Assembly: GCA_958295765.1 (NCBI GenBank)
Contig: CATQHB010000002.1
Location: 239,717 to 303,716 of the forward strand
From: an uncultured Dehalococcoidia bacterium
GTDB lineage: Bacteria > Chloroflexota > Dehalococcoidia > Lucifugimonadales > UBA3495
Reading direction: 5' to 3'
Length of the DNA: 64,000 nucleotides
Position 1 is the first letter of the stretch. Each line of letters opens with the position of its first letter. Under the pieces are notes generated by a model. That model saw nothing but the letters and a program-made list of their open reading frames with translations. It made no database searches and had not been told where the DNA came from. Position numbers and translations under genes: made by a program. This document shows, piece by piece, positions 34,785-42,960 of this stretch.

Positions 34785-37655
34785 ATGACCAGCGCCCTTA
34801 CTATCAACCTTACGGTAAACGGCCAACCGGTGCAGGTTCCCGCCGGCGCGTCGGTATTGGACGCGGTGAACGCTGCGGAAACTTACCTGCCCCAGTTGTG
34901 CAAAGACCCGGATATGAAACCCCTCGGGGCCTGCCGTACCTGCCTGGTGCAGGTTGAGGGGGTGCGCGGATTTCCGGCATCCTGCTCCCTGCCGGCTGCG
35001 GAGGGTATGGCGGTCCGCACCGACACCCCGGAGGTGGAGCGGATTCGTGCCGGCGTGCTGGAGCTTACCCTGGCGATGCTGCCCCGGAACGAGGGCCAAG
35101 GGCCGACCGGGGACGGTATGGCCGATTATGGACAATTGACGCAAGCGGCCCGCCACTATGACATCACCGCCTCCCGTTGGCCGCCCCGGGCGCGGGAGGA
35201 AACCGACGCCAGCAACCCGGTCTTTGACCTGGCGATGGAGTCCTGTATTCTCTGCGCCCGCTGCGTCAACGCCTGCCAGGAGGAACACCAGTTCATTGGC
35301 GCTATTGATTTCCTGAGCGCCGGCCGGGCCGGGCGCATTGGCGCCTTTATGGACCAACCCCTGGCCGAGTCCATCTGTACCACCTGCGGCCAGTGCCTTT
35401 CCGTATGTCCCACCGGGGCAATCCGGGTCAATCCGGCCCCGGCCCCTATCTCCCTTGCCGGCGCATCTGCCGGCGCATCTGCCAGTGAATCGGAATCGGA
35501 ATCGGAACCCGAGTTGCGGGAAAGCGTAACCACCACCTGCCCCTACTGCGGCGTCGGCTGCGGCATCAAGCTCCAGGTCAGCCAACAGGATGAGATTACG
35601 GCGGCGGCGGATGACCCGGACAACCGCTCCAGTGAGGGTATGTTGTGCGTCAAGGGGCGGTTCGGCTACTCCTTTGCCCACCACCCGGACCGGCTGACTA
35701 CGCCGCTGATTAAGGAAAACGGGCAGTTCCGGCCGGCCGGTTGGGATGAGGCCCTGGACTTGATTGCCGACCGGCTGCTGCGCTACCGGGACGGCGCTTT
35801 TGGCACCCTCTGTTCGGCCAAGGCCACCAATGAGGACGGCTACGTCCAGCAGAAATTCGCCCGGCTGCTGATGCAGACCAACAACATCGACCACTGCACC
35901 CGCCTGTGTCATTCCCCGTCGGTGGAGGCGATGCTGGCGACCCTGGGCAACGGCGCCACCAGCAACTCCTACACCGACTACGAAAACGCCGGCTGCCTGG
36001 TGGTCATCGGCTGCGACCCCACCGCCAACCACCCGGTAGCGGCCTCCCGGATGCGCCGGGCGGTGGTGGAACGGGGCGCCAAGCTCATCGTTATCAACCC
36101 CCGGCGCATTGACCTGTGCGACTACGCCGACCTATGGCTCCGGCCTTATCCGGGCACCGACGTCGCCCTGCTCAACGGGATGGCCCAGGTTATTCTGGCC
36201 GAGGATTTGCTGGATCACGCTTTCGTTATCGACCGCACGGAGAATTTTGAGGATTGGGTCGAAGTGGTCAGCGGCTACCCGCCGGAGTGGGTGGAGAACA
36301 TTACCGGCGTTCCCGCCGGCGACCTGCGGCAAGCGGCCCGCCTTTACGCCCGCCCGCCGATTCCGTCCCGACTCCCCCGGAGCGCGGGGCCGGGGCTGCC
36401 GGCCGAACCGGGGGCCGAGGATGCCGGCTCCTGCCTGATTTGGGGAATGGGCATCACCCAGCACACCAACGGCACCCCCAACGCCCACGGGCTGCTGAAC
36501 CTGGCCCTGGTGACCGGGCAGTTGGGCAAACCCGGCTCCGGCATCTCTCCCTTGCGGGGGCAGAACAACGTTCAGGGCTGCGGCGATGCCGGCTGTCTGC
36601 CCGACAACCTGCCCGGCTATCAGGATTTCAGCCCCTACTACCTGGCGCGGTTTCAAGGGGCTTGGGGCCACCAACCGTTGCCCGGCAACCGGGGCTTGGA
36701 CATTACCCAGATGGTGCAGTCCATCGGCGCGGCGGACGGCATCAGGGCAATGTATATCACCGGCGAGAATCCCCTGCTCAGCGAGCCGGACTTGAACCGC
36801 GCCACTGAGCAGTTCCAAAAGTTGGAGTTTCTGGTAGTTCAGGACCTTTTCCTGCACGAAACGGCGCAGATTGCTGACGTGGTGCTGCCGGCCGCCAGCT
36901 TTGCGGAGAAGGATGGCACTTTCACCAACAGCGAGCGGCGGGTGCAGCGGGTTCGGAAGGCGATCGAACCGCGCGGGCAGAGCCGCCCGGATTGGGAAAT
37001 CATCTGCGACCTGGGCCGCCGGATCAGCCGCCGCCTGGCGTTGCCCCTGGAGGGCCAGTTCACCTACGGCCATCCCTCAGAAATCTTTGACGAAATGGCC
37101 CGGCTTACTCCGATAATAGCGGGAATCAGCTATGCGCGGCTGGAGCAGGAGGGCGGTATTCAGTGGCCCTGTCCCGATGCGGAGCATCCCGGCACGCCGA
37201 TTTTGTATGCCGATACCTTTCCCCGCGGCCCGCGCGCCCTGTTCCTGCCCTTTGAGCAGGGGCCGGTGGCAGCGGAAAGACCCAACCGGCGTTTCCCCCT
37301 GATTCTCAACACCGGCCGCGTCCTGTATCACTGGCACGGCGGCGCTATGACCCGCCGGGTGGCCGGCCTGCTGGCCCAGGCCCCGGAACTGGAAGTGTCC
37401 ATAAATCCGGCCGACGGGGAGAAATACGGCCTTGCTGACGGCCAGCCGGTTCGCGTAACCTCCCGGCGGGGTGAACTGACCGGCAAGACCACTTTCACCG
37501 ACCGGATGCGCGCCGGAGAGATCTTCATTCCCTTCGTCAAGCTGTCCGAGTCGGCGGCCAATTTCCTGACCAACTCCGCCTACGACCCGGACACCCGGAT
37601 ACCCGAATACAAGGTCTGCGCCGTCAGGGTTGAGGCAGTTGAGGCGGTGGAGTAG
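34785..37655 (+). CDS. Formate-dehydrogenase-type molybdopterin oxidoreductase, alpha subunit (Cys form)
   Basis: A 956-residue NAD-linked FdhA/NuoG-like catalytic subunit. Residues 1-80 are a [2Fe-2S] ferredoxin (Cys39, 50, 53, 67). SCILCARCVNACQ near 150 and CTTCGQCLSVCPTGAI near 205 hold two [4Fe-4S] clusters. An unusual SESESESEPE linker near 235 is followed by TTCPYCGVGCGIKLQ, the cluster beside the pterin. The metal ligand lies in NNIDHCTRLCHSPSVEAM: Cys375, where several formate dehydrogenases have Sec. Bis-MGD domains end at residue ~950. With NuoE/NuoF-like subunits upstream it could form a soluble NAD-dependent formate dehydrogenase; formate as substrate is likely, not proven. Confidence 0.9.
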   Translation: MTSALTINLTVNGQPVQVPAGASVLDAVNAAETYLPQLCKDPDMKPLGACRTCLVQVEGVRGFPASCSLPAAEGMAVRTDTPEVERIRAGVLELTLAMLPRNEGQGPTGDGMADYGQLTQAARHYDITASRWPPRAREETDASNPVFDLAMESCILCARCVNACQEEHQFIGAIDFLSAGRAGRIGAFMDQPLAESICTTCGQCLSVCPTGAIRVNPAPAPISLAGASAGASASESESESEPELRESVTTTCPYCGVGCGIKLQVSQQDEITAAADDPDNRSSEGMLCVKGRFGYSFAHHPDRLTTPLIKENGQFRPAGWDEALDLIADRLLRYRDGAFGTLCSAKATNEDGYVQQKFARLLMQTNNIDHCTRLCHSPSVEAMLATLGNGATSNSYTDYENAGCLVVIGCDPTANHPVAASRMRRAVVERGAKLIVINPRRIDLCDYADLWLRPYPGTDVALLNGMAQVILAEDLLDHAFVIDRTENFEDWVEVVSGYPPEWVENITGVPAGDLRQAARLYARPPIPSRLPRSAGPGLPAEPGAEDAGSCLIWGMGITQHTNGTPNAHGLLNLALVTGQLGKPGSGISPLRGQNNVQGCGDAGCLPDNLPGYQDFSPYYLARFQGAWGHQPLPGNRGLDITQMVQSIGAADGIRAMYITGENPLLSEPDLNRATEQFQKLEFLVVQDLFLHETAQIADVVLPAASFAEKDGTFTNSERRVQRVRKAIEPRGQSRPDWEIICDLGRRISRRLALPLEGQFTYGHPSEIFDEMARLTPIIAGISYARLEQEGGIQWPCPDAEHPGTPILYADTFPRGPRALFLPFEQGPVAAERPNRRFPLILNTGRVLYHWHGGAMTRRVAGLLAQAPELEVSINPADGEKYGLADGQPVRVTSRRGELTGKTTFTDRMRAGEIFIPFVKLSESAANFLTNSAYDPDTRIPEYKVCAVRVEAVEAVE

Positions 37656-37662
37656 CGGCCCG

Positions 37663-38067
37663 ATGGACTTTTTCGTTACCTACCACGCCGCCGACCAGCG
37701 GTGGGCCGAAGGGATTGGCCGGTGGCTGGAGGAGGCTGGCTACTCCGTAGAGTTGCAGTCCTGGGACTATTGGGCGCGCTCCAGTTTCATCCTGGAAATG
37801 TTTGCCGTCAGCGCCATCGCCGAGTCCACCATCGCCGTCCTCTCCCCGGACTTCCTGACCGACAACCTGGAACGGCCGGAGTGGGCCGCCGCCTACGCCC
37901 AAGACCCCACCGGGGCGGCGGGCATACTGATTCCGGTCCGGGTGCGGGACTGCGACGTTGCCACACTTTTGCCGGACACCCCCTTTCTTGACCTGGTAGG
38001 GTTGGATGATGATGCCGCCGCTGAGACGTTGCTGGCTGAAATCAGGGAACGGAAACGGCAAGGGTGA
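37663..38067 (+). CDS. Stand-alone TIR-domain protein
   Basis: A 134-residue protein. The start MDFFVTYHAADQRWAEGIGR is the TIR strand A/box 1 (F-x-S/T-Y), VELQSWDYWARSSFILEM is the BB-loop region, and STIAVLSPDFLTDNLERPEW is strand D and box-2-like. Bacterial TIR domains are NAD-cleaving enzymes or make cyclic ADP-ribose signals, usually in antiphage systems, or serve as adaptors. Nothing else is fused to it. The ATG comes seven bases after the Fdh alpha stop, so it is probably cotranscribed, which is an unusual setting. The catalytic Glu cannot be assigned with certainty from sequence alone. Confidence 0.8.
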   Translation: MDFFVTYHAADQRWAEGIGRWLEEAGYSVELQSWDYWARSSFILEMFAVSAIAESTIAVLSPDFLTDNLERPEWAAAYAQDPTGAAGILIPVRVRDCDVATLLPDTPFLDLVGLDDDAAAETLLAEIRERKRQG

Positions 38068-38251
38068 ACGGTAAAGGTAATGGTAGAGGCAAAAGGCCAG
38101 TGGTGAGCCGGATGGAATTGCCTTATGGAGATTGCCCCGGGAAAGGGAGCCATAACCCTGTTCCCGCCCGCCGGTATGGGCTAAAATAGAAAGGCACGGC
38201 CCGCCGCCAGGGGCGGAAAAGCCCTTGTGATGAGGGCCGGGGTCAAGGCGC

Positions 38252-38341
38252 GGAGAGGTGGCCGAGTGGTTGAAGGCGCCGGTCTCGAAAACCGGTATAT
38301 CCGCAAGGGTATCGCGGGTTCGAATCCCGCTCTCTCCGCCA
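38252..38341 (+). tRNA. tRNA-Ser (anticodon CGA)
   Basis: A 90-base type-II tRNA with acceptor GGAGAGG pairing with TCTCTCC, D-loop GGCCGAGTGGTTGAAGG, anticodon stem CCGGT/ACCGG with loop CTCGAAA (anticodon CGA at 38286-38288, reading UCG), an extended variable arm, T-arm GCGGGTTCGAATCCCGC and encoded CCA. A -10-like TAAAAT lies at 38182-38187. Confidence 0.97.
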
Positions 38342-38355
38342 GCGTATCAGGCAGC

Positions 38356-39102
38356 TTAATCAACTAACGGCTGGTAATCCGGGCCGCTCATCGGTTCATA
38401 ATTGTCCCAATGGCTGCTCAGTTCGATTAAAAGACGCTGACGTGACGGGGCCGGTTGAGGATTGAGGCGTACTACCTTGGCTTCGTATTTACCAGCAGAT
38501 TCAGCCATTGCCCTGGTCAAATCATTCACCAGATAATGGGGCGCCCAGCCAACGATTTGGCAGTCTGTTGTCTGGATTTGCACCGCCAGCCGAGTCCTCG
38601 GATTAGTCAATTCCAAGGCAATGCGGAGTTCTTCCCCCGGTTCGAGTTGGTCAAGCCGTTCCTGCCCGGATTGGCTTACACGCCGCCAGCCGTGCAGAAA
38701 GAACTTGCTGCTGAAACTACCGTCCGGTTGCTTGACCAGCTTGGGGAAAACCTCATAGGGGTCTGTGATTCGCCGACCGCCGTTTGCTGCCAGAATCTCG
38801 ATAGGTTCTGCATCCTTGTCCAGGCTGAGGGATTTCAAGTAACTTTGGAAATCGGGCCGGACCGGGGACATAATCCGGTTCTGGAACAAGGGAAAAAGCT
38901 CTGGTGAGCGATAATCCCGGTTCAAGTCTGGAAACTCCAGGAGCAAAGGAAAACCGGCCTCTTGCCGCGCCCGTTCTGCGCCTTCGGTATAGCGGAACCG
39001 ATAATTGGCGCGCTTGACGTCGGCATCCAGCCGTCCCACCGGAAACCACCGACGGTTCTCTTCCGCGCCGTGCCAGGCCAGAAACAGAGTTTGTTCAGCC
39101 AT
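38356..39102 (-). CDS. HIRAN-domain protein paired with a HipA-like kinase
   Basis: A 248-residue protein. The N-terminal half (LFLAWHGAEENRRWFPVGRL, LLEFPDLNRDYRS, ELFPLFQNRIMSPVRPDFQS) resembles the N-terminal HipA-coupled domain. Residues ~130-235 match the HIRAN fold: FFLHGWRRVSQSG, LDQLEPGEELRIALELTNPR, TTDCQIVGWAPHYLVNDL. HIRAN domains bind DNA ends in Rad5/HLTF-type proteins. Its ATG overlaps the kinase stop (ATGA at 39099-39102), so the two are translationally coupled and presumably act together. It may carry the antitoxin or DNA-binding role; this is inference. Confidence 0.72.
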   Translation of the reverse strand: MAEQTLFLAWHGAEENRRWFPVGRLDADVKRANYRFRYTEGAERARQEAGFPLLLEFPDLNRDYRSPELFPLFQNRIMSPVRPDFQSYLKSLSLDKDAEPIEILAANGGRRITDPYEVFPKLVKQPDGSFSSKFFLHGWRRVSQSGQERLDQLEPGEELRIALELTNPRTRLAVQIQTTDCQIVGWAPHYLVNDLTRAMAESAGKYEAKVVRLNPQPAPSRQRLLIELSSHWDNYEPMSGPDYQPLVD

Positions 39103-39995
39103 CAGGTCAACTCACTTAATTGTTCCAAATTATACTGCATAAGCGCTACCGCAAAAAACCGCTGGGAGTCGGTCATCCAGTCAGCGGGAATACGGTTTAC
39201 TATTTCCATTATATTATTTTCGGTCAGCAATTCCAATTTCAATAGACCGGGCCGAAAATAATCGGGATAGACTCTGACAGCCCGTCTCAGCAATTCCAAT
39301 GGGCTTGGCCCATTTCTATCGTCTGCCGACCAGTAAATCCCGCCGGGCGCTCTTTCCGAATAAGCTCCGACCCGACCCTCGGTGAGAACTCGGTCGCGAC
39401 GCGTATCCGAAAGCTCGCGCCCCAAAGAGGAGGCGTGATCGAAGGAGGGCGCTAACCTGACTCGCAAATCAACATCAGTATGCCGATACAACAATCCCCA
39501 GTTCTCATGGTGCCGGTCGGTATTCCCGATTACTGCGTCCAGGATCAAATACTCGGCGAACTCCAGCTTGGCATTGCGGACACCCTCAGGTTCTGCAAAA
39601 GCCTGCTCCAGCGTTTGCCAGACATTGTCCAGCGTGTGGAATGTCTGGCGATACCTCCTTTCGGGGTCATAATCTTGAACCGTCACTTCCAACAATTGGT
39701 TGCCGTGGAACAACGCCAGCCCGTTTCGAGTAAAGGACTCGGTAACCGATCCTAGTGTGTCTTGAAATATGGCTAGTTCCACATTAGCGCGGTCAATATC
39801 TAAACACCGGGCCACTTCCGCGGCAATTTTCTCCGACCAATGCTCGCCACTACCGGGACGAGGGTACTTGAAAAGAAAGTCTATCCGGGGTTCTACCTCA
39901 GGTTCACGATACCAGAACTTTTCCTTGCTCCCCATGCTCTCCTGGTCAAGCATCCATTCCGGGTTAACCTCAATTATGCTGTAGTAATTCGGCAT
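39102..39995 (-). CDS. HipA-like serine/threonine kinase
   Basis: A 297-residue protein of the HipA/CtkA kinase group. DFLFKYPRPGSGEHWSEKIA contains the ATP-binding Lys43 and the following acidic contact helix; ESFTRNGLALFHGN is the strand leading to the activation region. IGNTDRHHENWGLLYRH is the catalytic loop (Asp160, Asn165), and LAPSFDHASSLGRE gives the DFD-like metal-binding Asp186. It lacks the usual separate HipB antitoxin; instead a HIRAN protein overlaps its stop. HipA kinases phosphorylate aminoacyl-tRNA synthetases or other proteins and cause dormancy. The codon use is less GC-rich than the surroundings, which hints at horizontal acquisition. Confidence 0.8.
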   Translation of the reverse strand: MPNYYSIIEVNPEWMLDQESMGSKEKFWYREPEVEPRIDFLFKYPRPGSGEHWSEKIAAEVARCLDIDRANVELAIFQDTLGSVTESFTRNGLALFHGNQLLEVTVQDYDPERRYRQTFHTLDNVWQTLEQAFAEPEGVRNAKLEFAEYLILDAVIGNTDRHHENWGLLYRHTDVDLRVRLAPSFDHASSLGRELSDTRRDRVLTEGRVGAYSERAPGGIYWSADDRNGPSPLELLRRAVRVYPDYFRPGLLKLELLTENNIMEIVNRIPADWMTDSQRFFAVALMQYNLEQLSELT

Positions 39996-40049
39996 TTATG
40001 CAACGTCTCAAAGGTACTAATGGGTTAAGCCTACGTGGAAACAATCAAC

Positions 40050-41084
40050 TTACGCCCCTTGCCCTATCTCCCGGGTTACTGACCTGGTGGTGCCGCCGAA
40101 GGTGGGGATCCAGGATGAGTGTTTGCCCGGCCCGCCCAGCACGATGATTGCCAGGTCTTCGGGGGCGTTGACCATTGGCACCGGCCCGTCGGGGATGCGC
40201 CCGAACCGTTCCAGCATGGTATCCTCGGTGTAGCGTTCCAGGGGAATCCGGGCGTGGCGGTTCAGCCACTCCCGAACGTCGTCCTTGCTCATACCGTCCC
40301 GGGCGATGGTGGCGGCGTGTTCCGGCCCCAGGGCCAGCAGGGTCTCCCCGCCGGTATAGGCGTTGTTGGCCCCGGTTACCGCCATGGCGCCGGCGATGAT
40401 GGTCAGGATTTCCCCGGCGGAGCGTCCGGTATGGTCGTTGATGTTGTGGGGCGGTTCCCCGGCCAGCACGGTTACCGTACTCTGCTCCCGTTGGAAACCC
40501 CGCTCCACGTGCAGGGGTTGCCAGGGGTTTTCCTCTTCGTTTTCCGCCACGCAGTAGGTGTATTTGGACGGTGCCCCCTGGGTGGACATATCCCCTACGC
40601 CGGGGTAGGCGCCGCCGATGTTCAGCAGGGCCAGGCGCACCGCCCGGCCAATGGTAGCGTTGGCCCGCCAGCCCGGCCCGTAGGCGCCGGAACCGCCGTT
40701 CAGCCCCAGGGCGGCGCGAATCGGCCCGTTGATGATGAGCAGGGGAGCGCCGGGGTGGGTGGTGGCCTGGATAGCGTAGCAGTTAAAGGCCGGGTCGCTC
40801 AGAGCCGCTACCGCCGCGACGATGACCGGCAGATATTCGGGCCGGCACCCGGCCATAACCGCGTTGATTGCCAGCCGCTCCACCGTGGCCTGGCCCCAGT
40901 TGGGCGGCAACTCGGCCACCACGCTTTGCGGGGAAAGGCCGGACGCCGCCAGCATTGCCTCTACCCGTTCCGGGGTAGGCGGAACCACCGGAAGGCCGTC
41001 GCTCCAGCCCCGTTCCAGGTACAAGTCCTGCACCGCCTCCCACTCTGCGGCCACCTCAACCCGTTCCGCATCCAACCGAATCAC
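40050..41084 (-). CDS. UGSC-associated conserved protein
   Basis: About 344 residues. I know it only as a conserved protein found beside UGSC (seleno)proteins; it has no assigned chemistry. Conserved-looking blocks are LERGWSDGLPVVPPTPERVE, LAINAVMAGCRPEYLPVIV, APLLIINGPIRAALGLNGG, RANATIGRAVRLALLNIGGA and KYTYCVAENEEENPWQPLHV. No membrane helix or classical cofactor motif is present. CGGAGG lies six bases before GTG at 41082-41084, which I take as the start; another in-frame GTG at 41132 is possible. It is the last gene of a five-gene minus-strand run that includes the UGSC selenoprotein. Confidence 0.75.
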   Translation of the reverse strand: MIRLDAERVEVAAEWEAVQDLYLERGWSDGLPVVPPTPERVEAMLAASGLSPQSVVAELPPNWGQATVERLAINAVMAGCRPEYLPVIVAAVAALSDPAFNCYAIQATTHPGAPLLIINGPIRAALGLNGGSGAYGPGWRANATIGRAVRLALLNIGGAYPGVGDMSTQGAPSKYTYCVAENEEENPWQPLHVERGFQREQSTVTVLAGEPPHNINDHTGRSAGEILTIIAGAMAVTGANNAYTGGETLLALGPEHAATIARDGMSKDDVREWLNRHARIPLERYTEDTMLERFGRIPDGPVPMVNAPEDLAIIVLGGPGKHSSWIPTFGGTTRSVTREIGQGA

Positions 41085-41235
41085 GCCCAGCCTCCGAAAG
41101 GAAGGATATTTACACGGGTGAACCCAATTCACCGGCTAATTTGAAGTTACAAATCAGGAAAAGCGAAATCCCATCCCCTGACAGACCGGGGCGAGGCAGT
41201 CCTTCAATTCTTAATTCTTAATTCCTAATTCTCAA

Positions 41236-41772
41236 TTATGAAGTGGTCAGCCCGGCGATTACGGTATCCAGCAGGGCGTCGGCCTTGGCCTGGACTGCCG
41301 GCGGTTGCAGGCCGCCGATGGGGTGGGCGGTTACGGCCATTGGCAGGTCGGGCATACCCAGGGAACGCCGCTCTACGTCGCCCAGCCGCTGGAAAAGGTG
41401 GCTGCACACGGTTACGGTAGGGATGCCCCGCTGCTCCAGTTCCACCGCGTCGTGGATACTCCACGACGTGCAGGAGCCTCAATCGCCCAGGCCGACAATG
41501 GCCGCTTGTATCGAGCCGGCCAACTCGTTCAGAACCGGCCCGGCCGCCGGTACGGAGGAGGTAGGCTTGCTCCGGTGGAGGACGCCGGAAATCTCGTACT
41601 TCCGGCGCAACAGTTCCTCCAGCCGGGCAAACAGGAGGTCGCCGTTGGGCTTGGTGTTCCAGAGAAAGCCGATAGACTGGCCGCGCAGGTCGGCCGGCCG
41701 CGCCGCCAGGGAATGGCGCAACTCGCGAGGTGGGGCGGTGGGGTTCAGGACGGTGATGCGGCCGGCAGACAT
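41236..41772 (-). CDS. UGSC-family selenoprotein
   Basis: Reading through TGA (41479-41481) gives 178 residues with Sec98 in VGLGD-U-GSCTSWSIHDAVE: exactly the U-G-S-C motif that names this family. Upstream are GRITVLNPTAPP, GQSIGFLWNTKPNGD and LLFARLEELLRRKYEISG. Downstream are ELEQRGIPTVTVCSHLFQRL and PMAVTAHPIGGLQPPAVQAK. The frame is open on both sides of the TGA, and a perfect 9-bp hairpin follows at SECIS distance. AGGAG eight bases before the ATG at 41770-41772 fixes the start. The Sec/Cys pair suggests redox or thiol/selenol chemistry; the reaction is unknown. Ordinary annotation would cut it into two fragments. Confidence 0.9.
41448..41481 (-). promoter_or_regulatory. UGA-Sec codon and SECIS hairpin of the UGSC gene
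   Basis: On the minus strand TGA is followed after ten bases by CGTCGTGGA, loop GTA, and TCCACGACG, a perfect 9-bp stem (41448-41468). The apical loop starts 20 bases after the UGA with G as first base, as bacterial SECIS elements require. Confidence 0.82.
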
Positions 41773-41821
41773 CAAGTTGGCTCCTGTTGGGGTGAGAGAT
41801 GGACGGTTGAAATTAACCAGG

Positions 41822-42013
41822 TCAGGATTGAGGTGGGGAGTCATCGTTGACCGCGGCTTTGTCCCCCGCCGTCTTACCGATTTTTCTAATCATCCGCGCG
41901 CGGGCCGGGCCGGGTGCGAGGCCGAAGTTTAACCGCCACCGCTCGGTAGCATCCTTTTGAGGGACTGCTTCCCCGTTATTCCGTGGGAGAGATTTCTTAA
42001 TTCGGAAAGCCAT
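41822..42013 (-). CDS. Small protein A of the UGSC gene run, 63 residues
   Basis: Unrecognised. MAFRIKKSLPRNNGEAVPQK followed by LNFGLAPGPARARMIRKIG. It is a paralogue of the 60-residue protein encoded just upstream: both share M(A/G)FRI-K near the start and (L/F)NFGL-P in the middle. Basic and without membrane helices. GAGGTAGGGGT precedes the ATG. It ends 49 bases before the UGSC start, in the same direction. Confidence 0.62.
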   Translation of the reverse strand: MAFRIKKSLPRNNGEAVPQKDATERWRLNFGLAPGPARARMIRKIGKTAGDKAAVNDDSPPQS

Positions 42014-42105
42014 ACCCCTACCTCAATACTACGGATTTTACTCACCGATAATATCATACACATCGGTGTTGCTGGAGTGGAACTTTAAGGTAGGGGACGG
42101 AACGA

Positions 42106-42288
42106 CTAGTCCTGCCGTTCTGCCGAATCCGGCACATCTTCCGGGGCCTTGTTCTTTTTCAGAATCAACAAGGCCGGAGCTTTGTGCGGGCCAAGTCCAA
42201 AGTTAAAAACCGGCGCGCCCAACTCCTTTTCCAGCGGTGTCGGTTCCCGGTTCTGACGCTCTTTCTCTTTGCTGATTCTAAAACCCAT
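42106..42288 (-). CDS. Small protein B of the UGSC gene run, 60 residues
   Basis: Unrecognised. MGFRISKEKERQNREPTPLE then FNFGLGPHKAPALLILKKNK: the same layout as protein A. AAGGAGG five bases before the ATG overlaps the stop codon of the upstream membrane-protein gene, indicating translational coupling. Two diverged copies side by side argue that this is a real, selected small family. Confidence 0.66.
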   Translation of the reverse strand: MGFRISKEKERQNREPTPLEKELGAPVFNFGLGPHKAPALLILKKNKAPEDVPDSAERQD

Positions 42289-42297
42289 GGAGCCTCC

Positions 42298-42960
42298 TTA
42301 CCGGTCAGCAACGTCTGACGATTTATCAATCATATCATAAACGGTAGTTATCCCCCAACCTTGCGATGCCCTTCTGGGAGGCGTAGCAGGGTGGAAAATG
42401 GAATGTATGGCAACCGTCGCGATTTCTTTGGGTACTACAAACTCCACGGTCTCCCGATAAACCTGGCCTGGTTCTACGACCAGATTGTAATTTCCCCAGT
42501 CGCAGGAAAGTTCGCCGATGGACGGCCATTGGACAAAAGCCCGGTTCTCGCCACTGGACGCCCACACTGCCAAACGCTCCTCCAACTCCTGGTCATCCAG
42601 CACCGGCGCTATCTGCTGCAAGCGGAATACGCCCTCCCTCAACTCCACCTTAACCCGTGAACTGTTTTGCAGTGTGGCGGTTACATCCAGGTGAACGTAG
42701 CCATCCCCAATACTCCGGTGGTTGATGGCGTGAGATATGGTCAGGTGCGGCTCAAAGTCCCGGAACAGTTGCAGCTTGTAGGCGGCGATTATCCCACCGA
42801 TTATTATTGCCAGTACGGTGACTATTGACTGGACAATTCCCGCCAGGTCCTTGAAACGGCCGGCATCGGGCAAGAACCAGTGCAAGGCGGCCAGGGTTAT
42901 CGCCAGTCCCGCCAGAATCGCCAGGGCAATCAGCAGGCCGCCGCCAAACTTGCTTTGCAT
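42298..42960 (-). CDS. Two-helix membrane protein with soluble C-terminal domain
   Basis: A 220-residue protein I do not recognise. Two membrane helices (LLIALAILAGLAITLAALHW, VQSIVTVLAIIIGGIIAAYK) are followed by ~150 soluble residues rich in beta-strand (HLTISHAINHRSIGDGYVHL, DVTATLQNSSRVKVELREGV, VVEPGQVYRETVEFVVPKEI). These could form an Ig-like sandwich. It is first in a minus-strand run: membrane protein, two small paralogues, UGSC selenoprotein, UGSC partner. The next gene begins nine bases after its stop. Confidence 0.7.
   Translation of the reverse strand: MQSKFGGGLLIALAILAGLAITLAALHWFLPDAGRFKDLAGIVQSIVTVLAIIIGGIIAAYKLQLFRDFEPHLTISHAINHRSIGDGYVHLDVTATLQNSSRVKVELREGVFRLQQIAPVLDDQELEERLAVWASSGENRAFVQWPSIGELSCDWGNYNLVVEPGQVYRETVEFVVPKEIATVAIHSIFHPATPPRRASQGWGITTVYDMIDKSSDVADR

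Noticed and set aside
35905-35907. Selenocysteine in the formate-dehydrogenase-like protein
   Set aside because: The codon at the catalytic position is TGT (Cys375), not TGA.
41225-41482. 85-codon minus-strand frame overlapping the UGSC C-terminal half
   Set aside because: Out of frame with the UGSC protein; the UGSC frame explains both flanks of the TGA.
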